64,000 nucleotides of DNA from Flavobacterium haoranii. GTDB lineage: Bacteria; Bacteroidota; Bacteroidia; Flavobacteriales; Flavobacteriaceae. Shown here in pieces: positions 9,525 through 17,531 of this stretch; position 1 is the stretch's first letter, and each line of letters starts with the position of its first letter. The translations under genes were made by a program, and so were the position numbers. The notes beneath the pieces are model-generated. The model saw nothing but the letters and a program-made list of their open reading frames with translations, was not told where the DNA came from and did no database searches. Location: positions 2,666,001-2,730,000 of the forward strand of contig NZ_CP045292.1 in the NCBI RefSeq assembly GCF_009363055.1, written 5' to 3'.

Positions 9525-10342
9525 TATAAAACTAAAGGCACTTGTCTTAAACCATCTTCTTCATTTGAAGTAATTCCTAATGCTTCATAAATATAAGCGA
9601 AAGTAGAAAGTAATTCAGGTTTACCATCAACAATAGCTACATCGTGTTCAAAATGAGCACTTGGTTTTCCGTCTGCAGTTGTAATGGTCCAACCGTCTTT
9701 ATGTTGGCGAATGTTCTTAGTCCCTAAATTAATCATAGGTTCAATGGCAATTACCATTCCGTTTACTAATTTTTTACCACGGCCTCTTTTTCCATAATTT
9801 GGAACTTCTGGATCTTCGTGCATTTTTCTTCCTAATCCATGACCACATAATTCACGAACAACACCATAACCGTAACTTTCGCAATACTGTTGAATAGCAT
9901 AGCCAATATCTTCAACACGATTGCCAACTTTAGTTTCGCGAATTCCTACATAAAGTGATTCTTTAGTAACTTGAAGTAATTTTTTTGTTTCTGGTGCTAC
10001 TTCTCCAACTTCAAAAGTATAAGCATGATCGCCATAAAAACCATTTTTAAGTGCGCCACAATCAACCGAAATAATATCACCTTCTTGTAATGGAATATCG
10101 TTTGGAATACCATGAACCACTTGAGTATTAGGACTCATGCATAAAGAATTAGGAAAGCCATACATTCCTAAAAAAGCTGGTTCTGCTCCATGATCACGAA
10201 TAAATTCTTCTGCGATTTTATCTAAATATAATGAAGTAACTCCTGGTTTTATTTCTTTTGCAATTACACCTAAAGTTTTTGAAACGATTAAAGCACTTTC
10301 GCGCATTAACTCAATTTCTTCTTTTGTTTTTATTACAATCAT
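9524..10342 (-). CDS. map: Methionine aminopeptidase, type I
   Basis: A 272-residue enzyme removing the initiator methionine from new proteins. The pita-bread fold metal ligands are visible: Asp in ISVDCGA, Asp in FYGDHAYTF, His in CGHGLGRKMHEDP, Glu in AIEPMINLG and Glu in SAHFEHDVA. Length fits type Ia plus a short C-terminal extension of about 20 residues (ALGITSNEEDG...). It is the first gene of a two-gene unit with the methyltransferase. A perfect 16-bp palindrome sits directly before its start codon. Confidence 0.95.
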   Translation of the reverse strand: MIVIKTKEEIELMRESALIVSKTLGVIAKEIKPGVTSLYLDKIAEEFIRDHGAEPAFLGMYGFPNSLCMSPNTQVVHGIPNDIPLQEGDIISVDCGALKNGFYGDHAYTFEVGEVAPETKKLLQVTKESLYVGIRETKVGNRVEDIGYAIQQYCESYGYGVVRELCGHGLGRKMHEDPEVPNYGKRGRGKKLVNGMVIAIEPMINLGTKNIRQHKDGWTITTADGKPSAHFEHDVAIVDGKPELLSTFAYIYEALGITSNEEDGLRQVPLVL

Positions 10343-10367
10343 AACTCAAATTTGAGTTGCAAAAATA
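10343..10367 (-). promoter_or_regulatory. map promoter with 16-bp palindrome
   Basis: Reading leftward, a -7 box TATTTTTG (10367-10360) is followed by the perfect palindrome AACTCAAATTTGAGTT (10358-10343), which touches the ATG at 10342. The palindrome covers the likely transcription start and could be an operator or 5' hairpin. Confidence 0.5.
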
Positions 10368-10409
10368 CAATTTTTAATGTTAATAATTCATATCTATTGT
10401 TAGAAGCTT

Positions 10410-10520
10410 TTCCAGCTTTCGCCAGTCGCTTTTTACAACGTCAGTTCGAGTGTTCGCTAAAGCGAATTTATCGAGAACCGTTGTAAAAGAGCTTCAACAA
10501 AGGCTCAATCTGGGCTATTG
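10410..10520. repeat. Composite nested palindromic repeat
   Basis: Outer arms TTTTACAACG (10431-10440) and CGTTGTAAAA (10479-10488) are perfect inverted repeats. Between them lies TCAGTTCGAGTG, the hairpin TTCGCT-aa-AGCGAA, and ATCGAGAACC. The flanks read TCCAGCTTTCGCC and TCTGGGCTATTGGAAC. The same two modules recur at 60.54-60.75 kb. It fills the divergent gap between map and the CoA-transferase gene. Confidence 0.55.
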
Positions 10521-10565
10521 GAACTTTAAATGAGAAAAGTCATGTTTTTTGTATAAATTGAGAGG

Positions 10566-10573
10566 TAAATTTG
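10566..10573 (+). promoter_or_regulatory. -7 box TAAATTTG before the CoA-transferase gene
   Basis: TAAATTTG matches TAnnTTTG and lies 17 bp before ATG 10591. The nearest TTTG upstream is only 14 bp away, shorter than usual. Confidence 0.5.
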
Positions 10574-10590
10574 TGCAAAATTTCTAAGGT

Positions 10591-11865
10591 ATGGGAAAAT
10601 ATGTATCGGCAGCCGAGGCTGTCAAAGTTGTAAAAAGTGGAGATAGGGTATATGTGCAAGCTGCGGCAGCAACGCCCACAATTTTAACAAAGGCATTAGC
10701 TGAAAGAGCAGCTGAATTAAAGAACGTGGAAGTTTGTCACTTACATACTGAAGGTGAAGCGCCCTATGCAAATCCAGAGTTAAGAGATAGTTTTCATGTA
10801 AATTCTTTCTTTATTGGAGCAAATGTTCGTCATACACTTAAAGCGGGAAATGGTTCTTATACACCAGTTTTTTTGAGTGAATTGCCACAATTATTTAGAA
10901 AAAATGTTTTGTCGTTAGATGTGGCATTTATTCATGTTTCGCCACCCGATATTCACGGTTATTGTTCGTTAGGTGTTTCAGTTGAAGCAACAGTTGCAGC
11001 TATTGAAAATGCTAAAATTGTAATTGCTCAAGTAAATCCGCAAATGCCAAGAACTTTTGGAGATGGAATTTTACACATTTCTGAAATTGATTATTTAGTA
11101 GATGTAAATATTCCGATTTATGCTCATGAAATAGAACCATTTACAAAAGAAGAAGAGAAAATAGGTGAATACGTAGCTTCTTTAATTGAAGATAGAAGCA
11201 CACTTCAAATGGGAATTGGTTCTATACCAAATGCAGCATTGAGTAAATTAAAAAACCATAAAGATTTAGGTTTGCATACCGAAATGTTTTCTGATGGAGT
11301 AATTGATTTAATCGAGAGCGATGTTATAAATTGTAATTTTAAAGGAACACTTAGAGGAAGAGCATTAGCAACATTTCTTATTGGTTCCAAAAGATTGTAT
11401 GATTTTGTAAATGATAATCCGTTCATTGAAATGAAAGAATCTTCAATGGTTAACGATACGGCTAGAATTCGTAAAAATCCAAAAATGGTTGCAATCAATT
11501 CGGCTATTGAAGTAGATGTTACCGGACAAGTTTGTGCAGATTCTATTGGTAGTAGAATGTATTCTGGTGTGGGTGGACAAATGGATTTTATTCGTGGAGC
11601 AACTTTAAGTGATGGTGGAAAAGCGATTATTGCATTGCCTTCTGTTACAAGAAAAGGAGAAAGTAGAATTGTTCCTTACTTAAAGCAAGGAGCTGGAGTT
11701 GTAACTACTCGTTCGCACGTACATCATGTCATTACTGAAAATGGAATTGCTGATTTATATGGAAAAACGTTAAAACAAAGAGTTGCCGAATTAGTAAAAA
11801 TAGCCCATCCAAATCATCAAGAATGGATTGATAAGGCTTATTATGAAATGATAAACGGTAATTAA
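10591..11865 (+). CDS. Acetyl-CoA hydrolase/transferase family protein
   Basis: A 424-residue cytoplasmic enzyme of the class I CoA-transferase family, which moves CoA between acyl groups (for example acetate with succinyl- or butyryl-CoA) or hydrolyses acetyl-CoA. Family marks are GIGSIPNAAL, the active-site Glu region HTEMFSDGVIDLIES, the CoA-binding glycines in SRMYSGVGGQMDFIRGA, and VTTRSHVHHVITENGIADL. Length is typical (about 425). It stands alone with its own -7 box. The exact acyl substrate cannot be fixed from sequence. Confidence 0.88.
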   Translation: MGKYVSAAEAVKVVKSGDRVYVQAAAATPTILTKALAERAAELKNVEVCHLHTEGEAPYANPELRDSFHVNSFFIGANVRHTLKAGNGSYTPVFLSELPQLFRKNVLSLDVAFIHVSPPDIHGYCSLGVSVEATVAAIENAKIVIAQVNPQMPRTFGDGILHISEIDYLVDVNIPIYAHEIEPFTKEEEKIGEYVASLIEDRSTLQMGIGSIPNAALSKLKNHKDLGLHTEMFSDGVIDLIESDVINCNFKGTLRGRALATFLIGSKRLYDFVNDNPFIEMKESSMVNDTARIRKNPKMVAINSAIEVDVTGQVCADSIGSRMYSGVGGQMDFIRGATLSDGGKAIIALPSVTRKGESRIVPYLKQGAGVVTTRSHVHHVITENGIADLYGKTLKQRVAELVKIAHPNHQEWIDKAYYEMINGN

Positions 11866-11943
11866 TAAAATAGATATTTTGTTATAAAATTGTAAATATT
11901 TGAAAATAAATAGAATGAATAATTTTTATAGCATTTAAAAGAC

Positions 11944-11951
11944 TACCTTTG
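11944..11951 (+). promoter_or_regulatory. -7 box TACCTTTG before the RRM gene
   Basis: TACCTTTG matches TAnnTTTG, 21 bp before ATG 11973. The spacer region upstream is T-rich but lacks a clear TTG. Confidence 0.55.
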
Positions 11952-11972
11952 AACCAAATTAAATTTTTTTAA

Positions 11973-12305
11973 ATGAATATTTTTGTAGGAAGTCTTCCTT
12001 TTAACGTAGAGGAAGCAGATTTGAGAGAATACTTCGAAGAATATGGAGAAGTAGCTTCAGTAAAAATTATCACTGATAAGTTCACTGGTAAAAGTAAAGG
12101 TTTTGGATTTGTTGAGATGCCAAGTGATGAAGCAGCTCAAAAAGCAATTGATGAATTAAACGGTGGAACTATCGATGGTAGAAAAATTGTTGTAAACAAA
12201 TCTGAACCAAAACCACAAGGTGAAAGAAAACCTTTCAACCGTAATGGTGGTGGAAATAGAGGTGGTTTTAATAGAGATAGAGATAACAGCAGAAGCCGTT
12301 ATTAA
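11973..12305 (+). CDS. RRM-domain RNA-binding protein with glycine/arginine tail
   Basis: A 110-residue protein: one RNA recognition motif (residues 1-80) with RNP2 IFVGSLPF (3-10) and RNP1 KGFGFVEM (42-49), then a flexible Gly/Arg/Asn tail (GGGNRGGFNRDRD). Such small RRM proteins are abundant in Bacteroidota and bind single-stranded RNA, often in cold or stress responses; the targets here are unknown. It is monocistronic between a -7 box and a strong terminator. Confidence 0.93.
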   Translation: MNIFVGSLPFNVEEADLREYFEEYGEVASVKIITDKFTGKSKGFGFVEMPSDEAAQKAIDELNGGTIDGRKIVVNKSEPKPQGERKPFNRNGGGNRGGFNRDRDNSRSRY

Positions 12306-12330
12306 TATTGTTTTTAAGATACAATTTAAA

Positions 12331-12360
12331 AAATCCCGTCTTTATACTAAGACGGGATTT
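12331..12360. terminator. Bidirectional terminator between RRM gene and tolC-like gene
   Basis: A 12-bp perfect stem AAATCCCGTCTT / AAGACGGGATTT with a 6-nt loop and a T run on each strand. It serves the convergent genes on both sides. Confidence 0.85.
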
Positions 12361-12362
12361 TT

Positions 12363-13745
12363 TTATTCTGGTTTTCCTAATGTTTTAAATAAATTTAAAA
12401 AAGCTGATAAATAAGCGTTCTCTAGAGAAATTGTAGCCAGCTGTGCACTTACTAATGAGTTTTCTCTGGAATTAATTAAAAATACTGAACTTTCTCCAGC
12501 AACAAATAGTTTGTCTTCACCATCTAGCATGGTGTTGTAATTATTAACCAGATTTCTATTGATGTCTATTTGTTTTTTATACGAATTGATTTCTTTTTTT
12601 TGAGCTTCAATTTTATTGTTAAGTGAAACCTTTTCTGTTGCAAAACCAAATTCAGAATCTTGCACCTGTAATTTGGCTAATTTGTATTGCGCTCTTTCTT
12701 TTCTTAAAAATAATGGAACCGAAAAATTTACACCAATTTTATAATCTTCAAATCGATAATCATCAAATGCACTTGGTTCCGATAAATAATTGTAACTAGC
12801 TTCTAGTTTGGGTAAAATTTTGTTTCCTTGTAAACGTCGGTCTACTTTTAAAATATCTAATTTACTTTGTAAAGCACTTAATTTTGGATGTTGTTCAATA
12901 GAAACATTTTCCAAATTTTCTAAGTTTAATTGGTTTGGTAATACCAAAGCCAAATTACTTTCGGGATATAAACTTTCATCAATTTCGAGCGGAATATTGT
13001 TTTCTGTCCATAAGTGATTCGAAAGTTCATAGCGCGCTTTAGTAAGTTTTAATCTTGATTTTTCTAAACTTAATTTTCTTGAGTTTAAAGTGATGCCAAC
13101 TTCAACGCTGTCGATGGCTGGTTTGTCACCTAATTCAATAGATTTTACAATACCGTTGTAGCGCACTTTAGCATTTTCAAGATATTCTTCATACAATTTT
13201 ACTTCGTCAAAACTTTGTTTCCAATTGATATAGCTAATTGAAGCTTGATAAAGCACTTCAGTAAGCATGATACTTTGTTCAGCAATAGCAACATTTTGAT
13301 ATAATTTGGCTTGTTTTAACTCAGCCATTCGCTCATTAATCCATAAACCTTGTCCAATTGGAACTGTAATTCCAACAGATGTTAAACCGCTATTTGGTAA
13401 AGTATTTTCGGGATTTATATAAATTCCTTCATTATTGTCAAAAGCTGCTTTAATCTCTATTCCATACCAAGTTGGGATTTTAAAACTACCATTAAAAAAA
13501 CTATAATATTGTTTGTCGCCATATTGTTTTTCATTATAGCTTGCTTCAATTTTTGGATCAAATGCACCACGGGCTTTCATCAATTTTGCTTGACCTTCCG
13601 AAATTTTTAAATTAGCTTGTTTAGCTAAAGGATGAAATTTTTTAACATAACCAATAAATTCTTCATAGGTTAATTCATTTGAAATATCTTGGCTCCAACT
13701 AAAACCTTGAATAAACAAGAAAGCAATTAAGAATTTAAATTTCAT
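12363..13745 (-). CDS. TolC-family outer membrane efflux protein
   Basis: A 460-residue outer membrane channel for tripartite export. I place the start at ATG 13745 because the next residues form a clean signal peptide (MKFKFLIAFLFIQGFSWSQ); the open frame upstream runs into the HlyD gene. The mature part is rich in long helices with Leu/Asn/Gln repeats, as in TolC/OprM, ending in the repeat segment ENAYLSAFLNLFKTLG. It lies 4 bp after the HlyD-type gene in a tetR-abc-hlyD-tolC operon. Confidence 0.88.
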   Translation of the reverse strand: MKFKFLIAFLFIQGFSWSQDISNELTYEEFIGYVKKFHPLAKQANLKISEGQAKLMKARGAFDPKIEASYNEKQYGDKQYYSFFNGSFKIPTWYGIEIKAAFDNNEGIYINPENTLPNSGLTSVGITVPIGQGLWINERMAELKQAKLYQNVAIAEQSIMLTEVLYQASISYINWKQSFDEVKLYEEYLENAKVRYNGIVKSIELGDKPAIDSVEVGITLNSRKLSLEKSRLKLTKARYELSNHLWTENNIPLEIDESLYPESNLALVLPNQLNLENLENVSIEQHPKLSALQSKLDILKVDRRLQGNKILPKLEASYNYLSEPSAFDDYRFEDYKIGVNFSVPLFLRKERAQYKLAKLQVQDSEFGFATEKVSLNNKIEAQKKEINSYKKQIDINRNLVNNYNTMLDGEDKLFVAGESSVFLINSRENSLVSAQLATISLENAYLSAFLNLFKTLGKPE

Positions 13746-13749
13746 AGAC

Positions 13750-15096
13750 TTACTTTTTTGAATCGTTTGTATTCGTAGGTTGATAGAAATTAGGAGGGAA
13801 CCCATTAAGTGTTCGCCAAATTTCAAACCAAATAGGAACATTTTGTAGTAACGCCATAGTTTGTGTTCCAGCACCAATGCTTAATTGCTCGGGCCACTTT
13901 TTATCCTCTGGATCTGGAGCAATTAAAACACGATATTTTCCGTTTGCACTAATAAAGTTCTCCTTAGCAACAATTACTCCACCAAATGTTCCATAAGACA
14001 TTCCCGGCCATCCGCTAAAAACAATTGTTGGCCAGCCATCGAACCAAACACGCATTTTTTCACCTTTATGAATTAATGGAAAATCTATAGGATCTACATA
14101 AGTTTCAACAGCAATTTCAAAGTTAGCGGGCATTATACTTACAATTGAAGTTCCTTCTTTAATAGTTTCTCCAATTCCCGATTGTAAAGCTCTATTTACG
14201 TAACCATCTTGCGGAGCTGTAATGTAATACAAACCATTTCTAATTTGATAGTTGGTATATTGGTTTCTTAATTTATTTACTTGAGCTTCAGTATCAAATT
14301 TTGAACTTAAAGCGGTTTGTTTATCACTACTTGCTTTAGCAGTTTTTTCAGCATACTCTGCAGAAATTCTGTTTAATTCCATTGTAGCATTTAAAACCTC
14401 GTTTTGACTTGTAATATATTTGTTTTCTTGTGTGATGATTTTGGCTTGCATTTCTTGCAATTTCACGCGTTTTTCTTCTACAGCGGTCATTGGTTTTAAA
14501 CCTTCATTATTTAAAGCTACCGTACGATTATATTGTGTTTCAGCAATTTTTAGCTGTGTTTTTATAGCTTCTAAATCTGTACTATCGCTCTTAACTTTCA
14601 GGAACGATTGTTTTAATTTGTTTTGGGCTTGGTTTAGTTTTAAGTTTTTTTCATTACTAATTGCACCCATTTGCATATCTAGCGCTTTTACTTTTTGATC
14701 ATAAGATTCTACAGCATTTTCTTTTGCTCTAACTTGATTTCCTGTGTTTTCGACCAAATTAGGATCTAAATAATCCTCTTTTATTTCAGAAATAAATAAA
14801 ATGGTATCGCCTTTTTTTACAAAATCTCCTTCTTGAACATACCATTTTTCTATTCGCCCAGCAATAGCTGAGTGAATGGTTTGAGGTCTTTGATCAGGTT
14901 TTAAAGTAGTTACAAATCCATTTCCTGAAATATTTTGTGTCCAAGGCAAAAAAAGGAAAATAAGTCCAATTATAGCAAAAGCGAAAAGTATTTTTCTAAT
15001 AACTAAATAACTCTTGTCTTCTTTAAAAATTACACTCGATTTATATTTATTGATGTCTAAAAGAGTGTCTATTCTATTTTTAGTGATGTTTAGCAT
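13750..15096 (-). CDS. HlyD-family periplasmic adaptor (membrane fusion protein)
   Basis: A 448-residue adaptor bridging the inner-membrane ABC protein and the TolC-like channel. One membrane helix lies at about residues 29-48 (ILFAFAIIGLIFLFLPW). Next come a biotinyl-lipoyl half-motif (GRIEKWYVQEGDFVKKGD), a long coiled coil (about 110-270), the second lipoyl half (APQDGYVNRALQSGIGE) and a beta-barrel region. It is in the middle of the exporter operon, 4 bp after the ABC gene. Confidence 0.9.
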   Translation of the reverse strand: MLNITKNRIDTLLDINKYKSSVIFKEDKSYLVIRKILFAFAIIGLIFLFLPWTQNISGNGFVTTLKPDQRPQTIHSAIAGRIEKWYVQEGDFVKKGDTILFISEIKEDYLDPNLVENTGNQVRAKENAVESYDQKVKALDMQMGAISNEKNLKLNQAQNKLKQSFLKVKSDSTDLEAIKTQLKIAETQYNRTVALNNEGLKPMTAVEEKRVKLQEMQAKIITQENKYITSQNEVLNATMELNRISAEYAEKTAKASSDKQTALSSKFDTEAQVNKLRNQYTNYQIRNGLYYITAPQDGYVNRALQSGIGETIKEGTSIVSIMPANFEIAVETYVDPIDFPLIHKGEKMRVWFDGWPTIVFSGWPGMSYGTFGGVIVAKENFISANGKYRVLIAPDPEDKKWPEQLSIGAGTQTMALLQNVPIWFEIWRTLNGFPPNFYQPTNTNDSKK

Positions 15097-15100
15097 AGTT

Positions 15101-16750
15101 TTAGTCTTTTAATTTACCTTGAGTTAAATTGTATATTTTGGTTTTATTGGTTTCCCAATCTTTATTATTGGTAATCACAACTACAGTTAAATCTTTTTGT
15201 TCTTCAAATAAATAGTTTATAATTTGTTTTGTTTGATTTGGTTCTACTTTACTTAAAGAATCCTCTAGAAGTAAAATTCTTGGTTTCATTAAAATGGCTC
15301 TAGCAATGAGGATTTTTTGAACAACTGATGAATTTATTTGTTTGCCATCGGTACAAAGTTTTGTGTCTAATCCGTTAGGTAACGATTTTATATAATCGGT
15401 TAACATAACTTTATTTAAAACTTCTTTTACTTCATTCATTGTTATTAATTGATTGTTGAATGTTAAATTTTCTAAAATTGTACCTTCAAAAGTCCCTTGA
15501 TTATAAGTTATAATACTAATTTTTGATCTGATTTCATCTAAACAAATTCGTTTACTATTTGTATCATTGATGAAAATAGTTCCAGATGTGGGATTAATTA
15601 TTTTTGCCAATAGTCGCATTAAGGTAGTTTTTCCCGAACCGTTTGAACCGTTGATTACAATTTTATCTCCTTGATTAATTTTTAAATTTACATTTTGGAG
15701 AATTAAATTTTCGCTATCGGGATATTTATAATTAATATCTTTTAATTCAATATTTAAGTCCTTTTCAAGATATTCACATTGTTTGTTATTAGCATCTTTT
15801 TCAATTTCTAAATCGACAACAGTGCCTATTTTTTCTAAAGATGTTAGTACATCATAGAACAATTCTAAAACACTAAATAATTTTTCTACAGCATTTATAA
15901 TGGTTAAGATAATAATTTCGGCAGCTACAAATTGCCCAATGTTCATTTGTTGGTTCAATACTAAAAGTCCACCAATAATTAATAAACCAGCCGTAATTAA
16001 AGTTTTGAAGCCAACTAGTTGAATAAATTGTTTCTTTAAAATTTGGAAATGACTTTCGCGATGTTTTAAATATTCGGTAACGTATTTGTCATTTTTATCT
16101 AAAGAAAATTCGAATAAATTTTCATTTTTAAAGCTAAGGTTGTTACGCGCAATTTCTTGTATCCAGTGTGCAACTTTATACTTGTATTTCGACTCTTTTA
16201 AACTTGTTTCAATACCTGAATTAAAATTAAATTTAAAAATATAATACAATAAAAAAGACAATACAATTCCAAAAAAGATAAAAAAGGAATGGTATAGGGC
16301 GAGTAAAATTAAGCCAAATATGATTTGAAGAATAGCTGTTGAACTGTCTAATAATAATTTAGAGAGACCTTTTTGAACTGTTAAAGTGTCAAAAAAACGG
16401 TTTGCTAACTCTGGCGGATATTGATTGTATAATTGTTCATGTTTAATTTTTGGAAATCTATAAGCAAATTCAAAAGATGATCGTACAAATATCTTTTGCT
16501 GTAAATTTTCTGAAATTCGAAACTGCATAATTTTAAAAATCCCAACAAAGATTACTCCTATAACCACAAAAATTATGAGAATAACCCATGAAGTTGAAAT
16601 TTTTCCAGCTTGAATTAAATTTACAATGGATTGAATACCCAACGGTAAGCTTAAACTGATTAAACCTCCAAAAATGGAATATAAAATTATTTGATAGATA
16701 TCTTTTTTATCAAGTTTAATTAAATTTTTAAATCTCTCTATTGGTTTCAT
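15101..16750 (-). CDS. ABC exporter (membrane plus ATPase) with degenerate ATPase motifs
   Basis: A 549-residue fused half-transporter. Membrane helices cover about 20-300 in the type I exporter pattern; the nucleotide-binding domain follows. Walker A is intact (GSNGSGKTT, 368-376) and a Q-loop Gln is seen (TYNQGTFEG). The ABC signature LSGGQ is replaced by NSSVV (473-477), Walker B ends ILLLED (492-497) rather than LLLDE, and the switch His is Asn (VVITNN). ATP turnover may therefore be unusual. It overlaps tetR by 4 bp and leads into the HlyD-type and TolC-family genes. The transported substrate is unknown. Confidence 0.86.
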   Translation of the reverse strand: MKPIERFKNLIKLDKKDIYQIILYSIFGGLISLSLPLGIQSIVNLIQAGKISTSWVILIIFVVIGVIFVGIFKIMQFRISENLQQKIFVRSSFEFAYRFPKIKHEQLYNQYPPELANRFFDTLTVQKGLSKLLLDSSTAILQIIFGLILLALYHSFFIFFGIVLSFLLYYIFKFNFNSGIETSLKESKYKYKVAHWIQEIARNNLSFKNENLFEFSLDKNDKYVTEYLKHRESHFQILKKQFIQLVGFKTLITAGLLIIGGLLVLNQQMNIGQFVAAEIIILTIINAVEKLFSVLELFYDVLTSLEKIGTVVDLEIEKDANNKQCEYLEKDLNIELKDINYKYPDSENLILQNVNLKINQGDKIVINGSNGSGKTTLMRLLAKIINPTSGTIFINDTNSKRICLDEIRSKISIITYNQGTFEGTILENLTFNNQLITMNEVKEVLNKVMLTDYIKSLPNGLDTKLCTDGKQINSSVVQKILIARAILMKPRILLLEDSLSKVEPNQTKQIINYLFEEQKDLTVVVITNNKDWETNKTKIYNLTQGKLKD

Positions 16751-17418
16751 AAAACAACTTTTTTGATTAGATTAACATAAAAGGCATTTAAAGAGTTTAC
16801 TTCTGATATGTTTGTAAGATTTGAAAAATGCTCTTTTAAATAATGTTGATGTAGCGCTCCTTGAACTATTGAAGATGCTAATGTTTTGGCAAAAGTATAG
16901 TTAGGATTTAGTTCGGTTATCATGTTTTCTAATCGGTTTACGATTCTTTGATATACATTAAAAAAGCCTTCTTTAATTTCTTGATCTACTTCTTTTGTTA
17001 GAAATGTTTTAGAAAATTCAGCTATAACAATTTTATTTAAAATAGATTCGTTAATATGTGCTGTTCTATCGTCATTTTCAACGTTATTGGCTATAATTTC
17101 GATAGTTTTCTCAATTTTTTCAATTGGAAGTTTAACATTATGAGTACTAAAAACGATACGATACTCTATCCAAGACCAATACCAAGTAGATAGATAAATC
17201 AACAGTTTGTGCTTGTTTTCAAAATAACGATATATTGAACTTTCGTTTGATTGGATTTTTTTTCCTAATTTTTTAAAGGTAAAATTTTCAAATCCTATTT
17301 CATTGATAAGAAAAATACTATGTTCAATTATGTTCTTGCCTAAAGCTGTGCTTTCAGGATTTTTCAAAAACAACTTTTCGTTGATAGAAATACTTATATT
17401 ATGAGCTAAATTTTCCAT
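16747..17418 (-). CDS. TetR/AcrR-family transcriptional regulator
   Basis: A 223-residue repressor-type protein. The N-terminal helix-turn-helix is at about residues 25-75 (FTFKKLGKKIQSNESSIYRYF followed by NKHKLL), the rest is a helical ligand domain. It is the first gene of the exporter operon, overlapping the ABC gene by 4 bp. A -7 box and a 7+7 inverted repeat lie directly upstream, which suggests autoregulation of the whole operon. Confidence 0.88.
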   Translation of the reverse strand: MENLAHNISISINEKLFLKNPESTALGKNIIEHSIFLINEIGFENFTFKKLGKKIQSNESSIYRYFENKHKLLIYLSTWYWSWIEYRIVFSTHNVKLPIEKIEKTIEIIANNVENDDRTAHINESILNKIVIAEFSKTFLTKEVDQEIKEGFFNVYQRIVNRLENMITELNPNYTFAKTLASSIVQGALHQHYLKEHFSNLTNISEVNSLNAFYVNLIKKVVL

Positions 17419-17438
17419 ACTCTAAAAAAATATAAATA

Positions 17439-17461
17439 CAAAAATAATAGTATTACTATTA
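17439..17461 (-). promoter_or_regulatory. tetR promoter with candidate operator
   Basis: A leftward -7 box TATTTTTG (17446-17439) is overlapped by the inverted repeat TAATAGT-att-ACTATTA (17445-17461). A palindrome on the promoter of a tetR gene is the usual place for autorepression. Confidence 0.55.
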
Positions 17462-17500
17462 ATATATGAAAGTTTAACTTTTATTTTAGATTTTTGAAAT

Positions 17501-17523
17501 AAAAAATCCCACACGAAGTGGGA
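17501..17523 (-). terminator. Terminator of gpmI
   Basis: Reading leftward, stem TCCCAC / GTGGGA (6 bp, 5-nt loop) is followed by a run of six T, 9 bp past the gpmI stop. Confidence 0.7.
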
Positions 17524-17531
17524 CTAAAATT

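Noticed and set aside
10381..10530. Insertion sequence remnant
   Set aside because: It has inverted repeats but no transposase trace or target duplication; a dispersed palindromic repeat fits better.
12220..12414. Second open frame over the end of the RRM gene
   Set aside because: It runs through a strong terminator hairpin and is a frame shadow of the Gly/Arg-rich tail.
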